Of a stretch of 64,000 bases of DNA, positions 34,331 through 47,800 are shown in pieces. Location: positions 15,148,930-15,212,929 of the forward strand of contig OZ026598.1 in the NCBI GenBank assembly GCA_964020085.1, given 5' to 3'. How positions within the stretch are numbered: the first letter of the stretch is position 1; the number at the start of each line of letters is the position of its first letter. The translations under genes and the position numbers were made by a program. The notes under the pieces are model-generated. The model ran no database searches. It had not been told where the DNA came from and saw only the letters and a list, made by a program, of their open reading frames with translations. The stretch is from Micromussa lordhowensis. Its lineage: Eukaryota; Cnidaria; Anthozoa; Scleractinia; Lobophylliidae.

Positions 34331-37300
34331 TCCCAACAAGCTATGTCCGCCATTTTGAATCATCAAATCCAACCGGTCTCGAACCCAGTCTGACCGGTTT
34401 GACAGTGCACCCTCATTGGTTCTCAGACAAGTCTTTGTTCTTTCTCTATATAAGCGCGATATCACCCGGATGGTTGGGCGGTACGTTCACTCCAATACAA
34501 CACACACATCTCTCTTAAAAACTCATGCAATATTCAATAATAAAACTCTTAAAACAATACATGTTTAACAGTATTCTCTCTCTCAATTTCCTTCACATGT
34601 ACCTACATGGCCTGCATCTGAATGTGAATGCAGGTTCATAATGGGTAGAAAGCGTGCAAGACTTTCATGCCAAATGGACAGCGACATCTTTGAGTCCTCA
34701 GCTTCTTCCGCTATAGTTTTCCCCTTCTTCTGGCCTCTTCTATAAAATGTTCTCCACAATCAAACTAGCAACACCACATTCTATCGCGCGCGCAAGATCG
34801 CAACGTTTATTATGACACAGTCACTTTAGTCTTCAGAACAAATTCAGGTTTTCCGTTGTGGCTGGAGTTTCGGCTGTCAACACAGAAAATGGTTTTCGTC
34901 ACTTGCTGGTTAGCGTTCATTACTGCCAGCAATGTCATTGGACACTTTACTAAGAATCGCTGCGATGAAAGGTAAGGGTAAATAACAAAGATAATAGTTT
35001 TCTAATGTCGAATGAGGGAAAAAAAAGAAACTATTTCAACTCCGCAAACTGCTTCTCCAATGGCAGCGGCTTGTTGTAAAAGTTCCACGACTTTAGTTTT
35101 TTGTTAGTATTATCGCAAGAAGAAGCAACTTTCAAGATTTATTTTATTAATATTCTAAATTGCGTTTACAAAATATAATGAGACCAGCCGTTATGAGAAG
35201 AAAGATCAGTTTGCCTTATCGGTGGACCGTGTCCATGGCGACAGTGTAAACAAAAGGGTCGCGTGGCGAGTTGGCGCGGAACATTTGTTGCCGGTTTTCA
35301 GTGTCACGCCATTCAAAATATAAATCAAAACTGTTCAGTAGATGAAGTCCAGAATCTGAGAAAAGAAAGAAGGTAACTATGGCAAAGACTCTCGCCAAGA
35401 TCCAGGTCACAGCAATTTTTCTTCTGCAAGATACGCGGAGAAGCCAAATTTATAGAGATTTGTCGGCCGGAAACCAACAGAAACATCTTTCACTGAGGTT
35501 TGCTACAAAAGGAGAAATTTATCTCTCGAGGAACTCAAAAACGATTAAAATAATACGAGAGTAATTGCGAATTAAAGCTCAAATGATTTCGATTAGGACA
35601 GTGTAACAATAGGTAGTTGTTCTAACTTATGTTCTTGTGAAGAAATGTCTAACTAAGGTGATACGTTTTGTTTATAGACGGCTGAGAACTTTGATAGATT
35701 CCAGCAATGCACCAAGGAAATGTTTTCCGTTACGTTTAAATCATCTCCTTAAAACCGGTTTGACCTGATCCCAACAAGCTATGTCCGCCATTTTGAATCA
35801 TCAAATCCAACCGGTCTCGAACCCAGTCTGACCGGTTTGACAGTGCACCCTCATTGGTTCTCAGACAAGTCTTTGTTCTTTCTCTATATAAGCGCGATAT
35901 CACCCGGATGGTTGGGCGGTACGTTCACTCCAATACAACACACACATCTCTCTTAAAAACTCATGCAATATTCAATAATAAAACTCTTAAAACAATACAT
36001 GTTTAACAGTATTCTCTCTCTCAATTTCCTTCACATGTACCTACATGGCCTGCATCTGAATGTGAATGCAGGTTCATAATGGGTAGAAAGCGTGCAAGAC
36101 TTTCATGCCAAATGGACAGCGACATCTTTGAGTCCTCAGCTTCTTCCGCTATAGTTTTCCCCTTCTTCTGGCCTCTTCTATAAAATGTTCTCCACAATCA
36201 AACTAGCAACACCACATTCTATCGCGCGCGCAAGATCGCAACGTTTATTATGACACAGTCACTTTAGTCTTCAGAACAAATTCAGGTTTTCCGTTGTGGC
36301 TGGAGTTTCGGCTGTCAACACAGAAAATGGTTTTCGTCACTTGCTGGTTAGCGTTCATTGCTGTCAGCAATGTCATTGGACACTTTACTAAGAATCGCTG
36401 CGATGAAAGGTAAGGGTAAATAACAAAGATAATAGTTTTCTAATGTCGAATGAGGGAAAAAAAATAAACTATTTCAACTCCGCAAACTGCTTCTCCAATG
36501 GCAGCGGCTTGTTGTAAAAGTTCCACGACTTTAGTTTCTTGTTAGTATTATCGCAAGAAGAAGCAACTTTCAAGATTTATTTTATTAATATTCTAAATTG
36601 CGTTTACAAAATATAATGAGACCAGCCGTTATGAGAAGAAAGATCAGTTTGCCTTATCGGTGGACCGTGTCCATGGCGACAGTGTAAACAAAAGGGTCGC
36701 GTGGCGAGTTGGCGCGGACCATTTGTTGCCGGTTTTCAGTGTCACGCCATTCAAAATATAAATCAAAACTGTTCAGTAGATGAAGTCCAGAATCTGAGAA
36801 AAGAAAGAAGGTAACTATGGCAAAGACTCTCGCCAAGATCCAGGTCACAGCAATTTTTCTTCTGCAAGATACGCGGAGAAGCCAAATTTATAGAGATTTG
36901 TCGGCCGGAAACCAACAGAAACATCTTTCACTGAGGTTTGCTACAAAAGGAGAAATTTATCTCTCGAGGAACTCAAAAACGATTAAAATAATACGAGAGT
37001 AATTGCGAATTAAAGCTCAAATGATTTCGATTAGGACAGTGTAACAATAGGTAGTTGTTCTAAGTTATGTTCTTGTGAAGAAATGTCTAACTAAGGTGAT
37101 ACGTTTTGTTTATAGACGGCTGAGAACTTTGATAGATTCCAGCAATGCACCAAGCAAATGTTTTCCGTTACGTTTAAATCATCTCCTTAAAACCGGTTTG
37201 ACCTGATCCCAACAAGCTATGTCCGCCATTTTGAATCATCAAATCCAACCGGTCTCGAACCCAGTCTGACCGGTTTGACAGTGCACCCTCATTGGTTCTC

Positions 37301-38760
37301 AGACAAGTCTTTGTTCTTTCTCTATATAAGCGCGATATCACCCGGATGGTTGGGCGGTACGTTCACTCCAATACAACACACACATCTCTCTTAAAAACTC
37401 ATGCAATATTCAATAATAAAACTCTTAAAACAATACATGTTTAACAGTATTCTCTCTCTCAATTTCCTTCACATGTACCTACATGGCCTGCATCTGAATG
37501 TGAATGCAGGTTCATAATGGGTAGAAAGCGTGCAAGACTTTCATGCCAAATGGACAGCGACATCTTTGAGTCCTCAGCTTCTTCCGCTATAGTTTTCCCC
37601 TTCTTCTGGCCTCTTCTATAAAATGTTCTCCACAATCAAACTAGCAACACCACATTCTATCGCGCGCGCAAGATCGCAACGTTTATTATGACACAGTCAC
37701 TTTAGTCTTCAGAAAAAATTCAGGTTTTCCGTTGTGGCTGGAGTTTCGGCTGTCAACACAGAAAATGGTTTTCGTCACTTGCTGGTTAGCGTTCATTGCT
37801 GTCAGCAATGTCATTGGACACTTTACTAAGAATCGCTGCGATGAAAGGTAAGGGTAAATAACAAAGATAATAGTTTTCTAATGTCGAATGAGGGAAAAAA
37901 AATAAACTATTTCAACTCCGCAAACTGCTTCTCCAATGGCAGCGGCTTGTTGTAAAAGTTCCACGACTTTAGTTTTTTGTTAGTATTATCGCAAGAAGAA
38001 GCAACTTTCAAGATTTATTTTATTAATATTCTAAATTGCGTTTACAAAATATAATGAGACCAGCCGTTATGAGAAGAAAGATCAGTTTGCCTTATCGGTG
38101 GACCGTGTCCATGGCGACAGTGTAAACAAAAGGGTCGCGTGGCGAGTTGGCGCGGAACATTTGTTGCCGGTTTTCAGTGTCACGCCATTCAAAATATAAA
38201 TCAAAACTGTTCAGTAGATGAAGTCCAGAATCTGAGAAAAGAAAGAAGGTAACTATGGCAAAGACTCTCGCCAAGATCCAGGTCACAGCAATTTTTCTTC
38301 TGCAAGATACGCGGAGAAGCCAAATTTATAGAGATTTGTCGGCCGGAAACCAACAGAAACATCTTTCACTGAGGTTTGCTACAAAAGGAGAAATTTATCT
38401 CTCGAGGAACTCAAAAACGATTAAAATAATACGAGAGTAATTGCGAATTAAAGCTCAAATGATTTCGATTAGGACAGTGTAACAATAGGTAGTTGTTCTA
38501 ACTTATGTTCTTGTGAAGAAATGTCTAACTAAGGTGATACGTTTTGTTTATAGACGGCTGAGAACTTTGATAGATTCCAGCAATGCACCAAGGAAATGTT
38601 TTCCGTTACGTTTAAATCATCTCCTTAAAACCGGTTTGACCTGATCCCAACAAGCTATGTCCGCCATTTTGAATCATCAAATCCAACCGGTCTCGAACCC
38701 AGTCTGACCGGTTTGACAGTGCACCCTCATTGGTTCTCAGACAAGTCTTTGTTCTTTCTC

Positions 38761-38800
38761 TATATAAGCGCGATATCACCCAATACAACACACACATCTC
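38761..38800 (+). repeat. Unit with 26-bp deletion just downstream of TATA
   Basis: TATATAAG at 38761 is intact, but ATCACC is joined directly to CAATAC at about 38780. This removes 26 bp that contain the expected start site and the Inr-like TTCACTCC. It is the only copy seen with a damaged core promoter. Confidence 0.9.
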
Positions 38801-41800
38801 TCTTAAAAACTCATGCAATATTCAATAATAAAACTCTTAAAACAATACATGTTTAACAGTATTCTCTCTCTCAATTTCCTTCACATGTACCTACATGGCC
38901 TGCATCTGAATGTGAATGCAGGTTCATAATGGGTAGAAAGCGTGCAAGACTTTCATGCCAAATGGACAGCGACATCTTTGAGTCCTCAGCTTCTTCCGCT
39001 ATAGTTTTCCCCTTCTTCTGGCCTCTTCTATAAAATGTTCTCCACAATCAAACTAGCAACACCACATTCTATCGCGCGCGCAAGATCGCAACGTTTATTA
39101 TGACACAGTCACTTTAGTCTTCAGAACAAATTCAGGTTTTCCGTTGTGGCTGGAGTTTCGGCTGTCAACACAGAAAATGGTTTTCGTCACTTGCTGGTTA
39201 GCGTTCATTGCTGTCAGCAATGTCATTGGACACTTTACTAAGAATCGCTGCGATGAAAGGTAAGGGTAAATAACAAAGATAATAGTTTTCTAATGTCGAA
39301 TGAGGGAAAAAAAAAGAAACTATTTCAACTCCGCAAACTGCTTCTCCAATGGCAGCGGCTTGTTGTAAAAGTTCCACGACTTTAGTTTTTTGTTAGTATT
39401 ATCGCAAGAAGAAGCAACTTTCAAGATTTATTTTATTAATATTCTAAATTGCGTTTACAAAATATAATGAGACCAACCGTTATGAGAAGAAAGATCAGTT
39501 TGCCTTATCGGTGGACCGTGTCCATGGCGACAGTGTAAACAAAAGGGTCGCGTGGCGAGTTGGCGCGGAACATTTGTTGCCGGTTTTCAGTGTCACGCCA
39601 TTCAAAATATAAATCAAAACTGTTCAGTAGATGAAGTCCAGAATCTGAGAAAAGAAAGAAGGTAACTATGGCAAAGACTCTCGCCAAGATCCAGGTCACA
39701 GCAATTTTTCTTCTGCAAGATACGCGGAGAAGCCAAATTTATAGAGATTTGTCGGCCGGAAACCAACAGAAACATCTTTCACTGAGGTTTGCTACAAAAG
39801 GAGAAATTTATCTCTCGAGGAACTCAAAAACGATTAAAATAATACGAGAGTAATTGCGAATTAAAGCTCAAATGATTTCGATTAGGACAGTGTAACAATA
39901 GGTAGTTGTTCTAAGTTATGTTCTTGTGAAGAAATGTCTAACTAAGGTGATACGTTTTGTTTATAGACGGCTGAGAACTTTGATAGATTCCAGCAATGCA
40001 CCAAGGAAATGTTTTCCGTTACGTTTAAATCATCTCCTTAAAACCGGTTTGACCTGATCCCAACAAGCTATGTCCGCCATTTTGAATCATCAAATCCAAC
40101 CGGTCTCGAACCCAGTCTGACCGGTTTGACAGTGCACCCTCATTGGTTCTCAGACAAGTCTTTGTTCTTTCTCTATATAAGCGCGATATCACCCGGATGG
40201 TTGGGCGGTACGTTCACTCCAATACAACACACACATCTCTCTTAAAAACTCATGCAATATTCAATAATAAAACTCTTAAAACAATACATGTTTAACAGTA
40301 TTCTCTCTCTCAATTTCCTTCACATGTACCTACATGGCCTGCATCTGAATGTGAATGCAGGTTCATAATGGGTAGAAAGCGTGCAAGACTTTCATGCCAA
40401 ATGGACAGCGACATCTTTGAGTCCTCAGCTTCTTCCGCTATAGTTTTCCCCTTCTTCTGGCCTCTTCTATAAAATGTTCTCCACAATCAAACTAGCAACA
40501 CCACATTCTATCGCGCGCGCAAGATCGCAACGTTTATTATGACACAGTCACTTTAGTCTTCAGAACAAATTCAGGTTTTCCGTTGTGGCTGGAGTTTCGG
40601 CTGTCAACACAGAAAATGGTTTTCGTCACTTGCTGGTTAGCGTTCATTGCTGTCAGCAATGTCATTGGACACTTTACTAAGAATCGCTGCGATGAAAGGT
40701 AAGGGTAAATAACAAAGATAATAGTTTTCTAATGTCGAATGAGGGAAAAAAAATAAACTATTTCAACTCCGCAAACTGCTTCTCCAATGGCAGCGGCTTG
40801 TTGTAAAAGTTCCACGACTTTAGTTTTTTGTTAGTATTATCGCAAGAAGAAGCAACTTTCAAGATTTATTTTATTAATATTCTAAATTGCGTTTACAAAA
40901 TATAATGAGACCAGCCGTTATGAGAAGAAAGATCAGTTTGCCTTATCGGTGGACCGTGTCCATGGCGACAGTGTAAACAAAAGGGTCGCGTGGCGAGTTG
41001 GCGCGGAACATTTGTTGCCGGTTTTCAGTGTCACGCCATTCAAAATATAAATCAAAACTGTTCAGTAGATGAAGTCCAGAATCTGAGAAAAGAAAGAAGG
41101 TAACTATGGCAAAGACTCTCGCCAAGATCCAGGTCACAGCAATTTTTCTTCTGCAAGATACGCGGAGAAGCCAAATTTATAGAGATTTGTCGGCCGGAAA
41201 CCAACAGAAACATCTTTCACTGAGGTTTGCTACAAAAGGAGAAATTTATCTCTCGAGGAACTCAAAAACGATTAAAATAATACGAGAGTAATTGCGAATT
41301 AAAGCTCAAATGATTTCGATTAGGACAGTGTAACAATAGGTAGTTGTTCTAAGTTATGTTCTTGTGAAGAAATGTCTAACTAAGGTGATACGTTTTGTTT
41401 ATAGACGGCTGAGAACTTTGATAGATTCCAGCAATGCACCAAGGAAATGTTTTCCGTTACGTTTAAATCATCTCCTTAAAACCGGTTTGACCTGATCCCA
41501 ACAAGCTATGTCCGCCATTTTGAATCATCAAATCCAACCGGTCTCGAACCCAGTCTGACCGGTTTGACAGTGCACCCTCATTGGTTCTCAGACAAGTCTT
41601 TGTTCTTTCTCTATATAAGCGCGATATCACCCGGATGGTTGGGCGGTACGTTCACTCCAATACAACACACACATCTCTCTTAAAAACTCATGCAATATTC
41701 AATAATAAAACTCTTAAAACAATACATGTTTAACAGTATTCTCTCTCTCAATTTCCTTCACATGTACCTACATGGCCTGCATCTGAATGTGAATGCAGGT

Positions 41801-44800
41801 TCATAATGGGTAGAAAGCGTGCAAGACTTTCATGCCAAATGGACAGCGACATCTTTGAGTCCTCAGCTTCTTCCGCTATAGTTTTCCCCTTCTTCTGGCC
41901 TCTTCTATAAAATGTTCTCCACAATCAAACTAGCAACACCACATTCTATCGCGCGCGCAAGATCGCAACGTTTATTATGACACAGTCACTTTAGTCTTCA
42001 GAACAAATTCAGGTTTTCCGTTGTGGCTGGAGTTTCGGCTGTCAACACAGAAAATGGTTTTCGTCACTTGCTGGTTAGCGTTCATTGCTGTCAGCAATGT
42101 CATTGGACACTTTACTAAGAATCGCTGCGATGAAAGGTAAGGGTAAATAACAAAGATAATAGTTTTCTAATGTCGAATGAGGGAAAAAAAATAAACTATT
42201 TCAACTCCGCAAACTGCTTCTCCAATGGCAGCGGCTTGTTGTAAAAGTTCCACGACTTTAGTTTTTTGTTAGTATTATCGCAAGAAGAAGCAACTTTCAA
42301 GATTTATTTTATTAATATTCTAAATTGCGTTTACAAAATATAATGAGACCAGCCGTTATGAGAAGAAAGATCAGTTTGCCTTATCGGTGGACCGTGTCCA
42401 TGGCGACAGTGTAAACAAAAGGGTCGCGTGGCGAGTTGGCGCGGAACATTTGTTGCCGGTTTTCAGTGTCACGCCATTCAAAATATAAATCAAAACTGTT
42501 CAGTAGATGAAGTCCAGAATCTGAGAAAAGAAAGAAGGTAACTATGGCAAAGACTCTCGCCAAGATCCAGGTCACAGCAATTTTTCTTCTGCAAGATACG
42601 CGGAGAAGCCAAATTTATAGAGATTTGTCGGCCGGAAACCAACAGAAACATCTTTCACTGAGGTTTGCTACAAAAGGAGAAATTTATCTCTCGAGGAACT
42701 CAAAAACGATTAAAATAATACGAGAGTAATTGCGAATTAAAGCTCAAATGATTTCGATTAGGACAGTGTAACAATAGGTAGTTGTTCTAAGTTATGTTCT
42801 TGTGAAGAAATGTCTAACTAAGGTGATACGTTTTGTTTATAGACGGCTGAGAACTTTGATAGATTCCAGCAATGCACCAAGGAAATGTTTTCCGTTACGT
42901 TTAAATCATCTCCTTAAAACCGGTTTGACCTGATCCCAACAAGCTATGTCCGCCATTTTGAATCATCAAATCCAACCGGTCTCGAACCCAGTCTGACCGG
43001 TTTGACAGTGCACCCTCATTGGTTCTCAGACAAGTCTTTGTTCTTTCTCTATATAAGCGCGATATCACCCGGATGGTTGGGCGGTACGTTCACTCCAATA
43101 CAACACACACATCTCTCTTAAAAACTCATGCAATATTCAATAATAAAACTCTTAAAACAATACATGTTTAACAGTATTCTCTCTCTCAATTTCCTTCACA
43201 TGTACCTACATGGCCTGCATCTGAATGTGAATGCAGGTTCATAATGGGTAGAAAGCGTGCAAGACTTTCATGCCAAATGGACAGCGACATCTTTGAGTCC
43301 TCAGCTTCTTCCGCTATAGTTTTCCCCTTCTTCTGGCCTCTTCTATAAAATGTTCTCCACAATCAAACTAGCAACACCACATTCTATCGCGCGCGCAAGA
43401 TCGCAACGTTTATTATGACACAGTCACTTTAGTCTTCAGAACAAATTCAGGTTTTCCGTTGTGGCTGGAGTTTCGGCTGTCAACACAGAAAATGGTTTTC
43501 GTCACTTGCTGGTTAGCGTTCATTGCTGTCAGCAATGTCATTGGACACTTTACTAAGAATCGCTGCGATGAAAGGTAAGGGTAAATAACAAAGATAATAG
43601 TTTTCTAATGTCGAATGAGGGAAAAAAAAATAAACTATTTCAACTCCGCAAACTGCTTCTCCAATGGCAGCGGCTTGTTGTAAAAGTTCCACGACTTTAG
43701 TTTTTTGTTAGTATTATCGCAAGAAGAAGCAACTTTCAAGATTTATTTTATTAATATTCTAAATTGCGTTTACAAAATATAATGAGACCAACCGTTATGA
43801 GAAGAAAGATCAGTTTGCCTTATCGGTGGACCGTGTCCATGGCGACAGTGTAAACAAAAGGGTCGCGTGGCGAGTTGGCGCGGAACATTTGTTGCCGGTT
43901 TTCAGTGTCACGCCATTCAAAATATAAATCAAAACTGTTCAGTAGATGAAGTCCAGAATCTGAGAAAAGAAAGAAGGTAACTATGGCAAAGACTCTCGCC
44001 AAGATCCAGGTCACAGCAATTTTTCTTCTGCAAGATACGCGGAGAAGCCAAATTTATAGAGATTTGTCGGCCGGAAACCAACAGAAACATCTTTCACTGA
44101 GGTTTGCTACAAAAGGAGAAATTTATCTCTCGAGGAACTCAAAAACGATTAAAATAATACGAGAGTAATTGCGAATTAAAGCTCAAATGATTTCGATTAG
44201 GACAGTGTAACAATAGGTAGTTGTTCTAAGTTATGTTCTTGTGAAGAAATGTCTAACTAAGGTGATACGTTTTGTTTATAGACGGCTGAGAACTTTGATA
44301 GATTCCAGCAATGCACCAAGGAAATGTTTTCCGTTACGTTTAAATCATCTCCTTAAAACCGGTTTGACCTGATCCCAACAAGCTATGTCCGCCATTTTGA
44401 ATCATCAAATCCAACCGGTCTCGAACCCAGTCTGACCGGTTTGACAGTGCACCCTCATTGGTTCTCAGACAAGTCTTTGTTCTTTCTCTATATAAGCGCG
44501 ATATCACCCGGATGGTTGGGCGGTACGTTCACTCCAATACAACACACACATCTCTCTTAAAAACTCATGCAATATTCAATAATAAAACTCTTAAAACAAT
44601 ACATGTTTAACAGTATTCTCTCTCTCAATTTCCTTCACATGTACCTACATGGCCTGCATCTGAATGTGAATGCAGGTTCATAATGGGTAGAAAGCGTGCA
44701 AGACTTTCATGCCAAATGGACAGCGACATCTTTGAGTCCTCAGCTTCTTCCGCTATAGTTTTCCCCTTCTTCTGGCCTCTTCTATAAAATGTTCTCCACA

Positions 44801-47800
44801 ATCAAACTAGCAACACCACATTCTATCGCGCGCGCAAGATCGCAACGTTTATTATGACACAGTCACTTTAGTCTTCAGAACAAATTCAGGTTTTCCGTTG
44901 TGGCTGGAGTTTCGGCTGTCAACACAGAAAATGGTTTTCGTCACTTGCTGGTTAGCGTTCATTGCTGTCAGCAATGTCATTGGACACTTTACTAAGAATC
45001 GCTGCGATGAAAGGTAAGGGTAAATAACAAAGATAATAGTTTTCTAATGTCGAATGAGGGAAAAAAAAAGAAACTATTTCAACTCCGCAAACTGCTTCTC
45101 CAATGGCAGCGGCTTGTTGTAAAAGTTCCACGACTTTAGTTTTTTGTTAGTATTATCGCAAGAAGAAGCAACTTTCAAGATTTATTTTATTAATATTCTA
45201 AATTGCGTTTACAAAATATAATGAGACCAGCCGTTATGAGAAGAAAGATCAGTTTGCCTTATCGGTGGACCGTGTCCATGGCGACAGTGTAAACAAAAGG
45301 GTCGCGTGGCGAGTTGGCGCGGAACATTTGTTGCCGGTTTTCAGTGTCACGCCATTCAAAATATAAATCAAAACTGTTCAGTAGATGAAGTCCAGAATCT
45401 GAGAAAAGAAAGAAGGTAACTATGGCAAAGACTCTCGCCAAGATCCAGGTCACAGCAATTTTTCTTCTGCAAGATACGCGGAGAAGCCAAATTTATAGAG
45501 ATTTGTCGGCCGGAAACCAACAGAAACATCTTTCACTGAGGTTTGCTACAAAAGGAGAAATTTATCTCTCGAGGAACTCAAAAACGATTAAAATAATACG
45601 AGAGTAATTGCGAATTAAAGCTCAAATGATTTCGATTAGGACAGTGTAACAATAGGTAGTTGTTCTAACTTATGTTCTTGTGAAGAAATGTCTAACTAAG
45701 GTGATACGTTTTGTTTATAGACGGCTGAGAACTTTGATAGATTCCAGCAATGCACCAAGGAAATGTTTTCCGTTACGTTTAAATCATCTCCTTAAAACCG
45801 GTTTGACCTGATCCCAACAAGCTATGTCCGCCATTTTGAATCATCAAATCCAACCGGTCTCGAACCCAGTCTGACCGGTTTGACAGTGCACCCTCATTGG
45901 TTCTCAGACAAGTCTTTGTTCTTTCTCTATATAAGCGCGATATCACCCGGATGGTTGGGCGGTACGTTCACTCCAATACAACACACACATCTCTCTTAAA
46001 AACTCATGCAATATTCAATAATAAAACTCTTAAAACAATACATGTTTAACAGTATTCTCTCTCTCAATTTCCTTCACATGTACCTACATGGCCTGCATCT
46101 GAATGTGAATGCAGGTTCATAATGGGTAGAAAGCGTGCAAGACTTTCATGCCAAATGGACAGCGACATCTTTGAGTCCTCAGCTTCTTCCGCTATAGTTT
46201 TCCCCTTCTTCTGGCCTCTTCTATAAAATGTTCTCCACAATCAAACTAGCAACACCACATTCTATCGCGCGCGCAAGATCGCAACGTTTATTATGACACA
46301 GTCACTTTAGTCTTCAGAACAAATTCAGGTTTTCCGTTGTGGCTGGAGTTTCGGCTGTCAACACAGAAAATGGTTTTCGTCACTTGCTGGTTAGCGTTCA
46401 TTGCTGTCAGCAATGTCATTGGACACTTTACTAAGAATCGCTGCGATGAAAGGTAAGGGTAAATAACAAAGATAATAGTTTTCTAATGTCGAATGAGGGA
46501 AAAAAAAAGAAACTATTTCAACTCCGCAAACTGCTTCTCCAATGGCAGCGGCTTGTTGTAAAAGTTCCACGACTTTAGTTTTTTGTTAGTATTATCGCAA
46601 GAAGAAGCAACTTTCAAGATTTATTTTATTAATATTCTAAATTGCGTTTACAAAATATAATGAGACCAACCGTTATGAGAAGAAAGATCAGTTTGCCTTA
46701 TCGGTGGACCGTGTCCATGGCGACAGTGTAAACAAAAGGGTCGCGTGGCGAGTTGGCGCGGAACATTTGTTGCCGGTTTTCAGTGTCACGCCATTCAAAA
46801 TATAAATCAAAACTGTTCAGTAGATGAAGTCCAGAATCTGAGAAAAGAAAGAAGGTAACTATGGCAAAGACTCTCGCCAAGATCCAGGTCACAGCAATTT
46901 TTCTTCTGCAAGATACGCGGAGAAGCCAAATTTATAGAGATTTGTCGGCCGGAAACCAACAGAAACATCTTTCACTGAGGTTTGCTACAAAAGGAGAAAT
47001 TTATCTCTCGAGGAACTCAAAAACGATTAAAATAATACGAGAGTAATTGCGAATTAAAGCTCAAATGATTTCGATTAGGACAGTGTAACAATAGGTAGTT
47101 GTTCTAACTTATGTTCTTGTGAAGAAATGTCTAACTAAGGTGATACGTTTTGTTTATAGACGGCTGAGAACTTTGATAGATTCCAGCAATGCACCAAGGA
47201 AATGTTTTCCGTTACGTTTAAATCATCTCCTTAAAACCGGTTTGACCTGATCCCAACAAGCTATGTCCGCCATTTTGAATCATCAAATCCAACCGGTCTC
47301 GAACCCAGTCTGACCGGTTTGACAGTGCACCCTCATTGGTTCTCAGACAAGTCTTTGTTCTTTCTCTATATAAGCGCGATATCACCCGGATGGTTGGGCG
47401 GTACGTTCACTCCAATACAACACACACATCTCTCTTAAAAACTCATGCAATATTCAATAATAAAACTCTTAAAACAATACATGTTTAACAGTATTCTCTC
47501 TCTCAATTTCCTTCACATGTACCTACATGGCCTGCATCTGAATGTGAATGCAGGTTCATAATGGGTAGAAAGCGTGCAAGACTTTCATGCCAAATGGACA
47601 GCGACATCTTTGAGTCCTCAGCTTCTTCCGCTATAGTTTTCCCCTTCTTCTGGCCTCTTCTATAAAATGTTCTCCACAATCAAACTAGCAACACCACATT
47701 CTATCGCGCGCGCAAGATCGCAACGTTTATTATGACACAGTCACTTTAGTCTTCAGAACAAATTCAGGTTTTCCGTTGTGGCTGGAGTTTCGGCTGTCAA

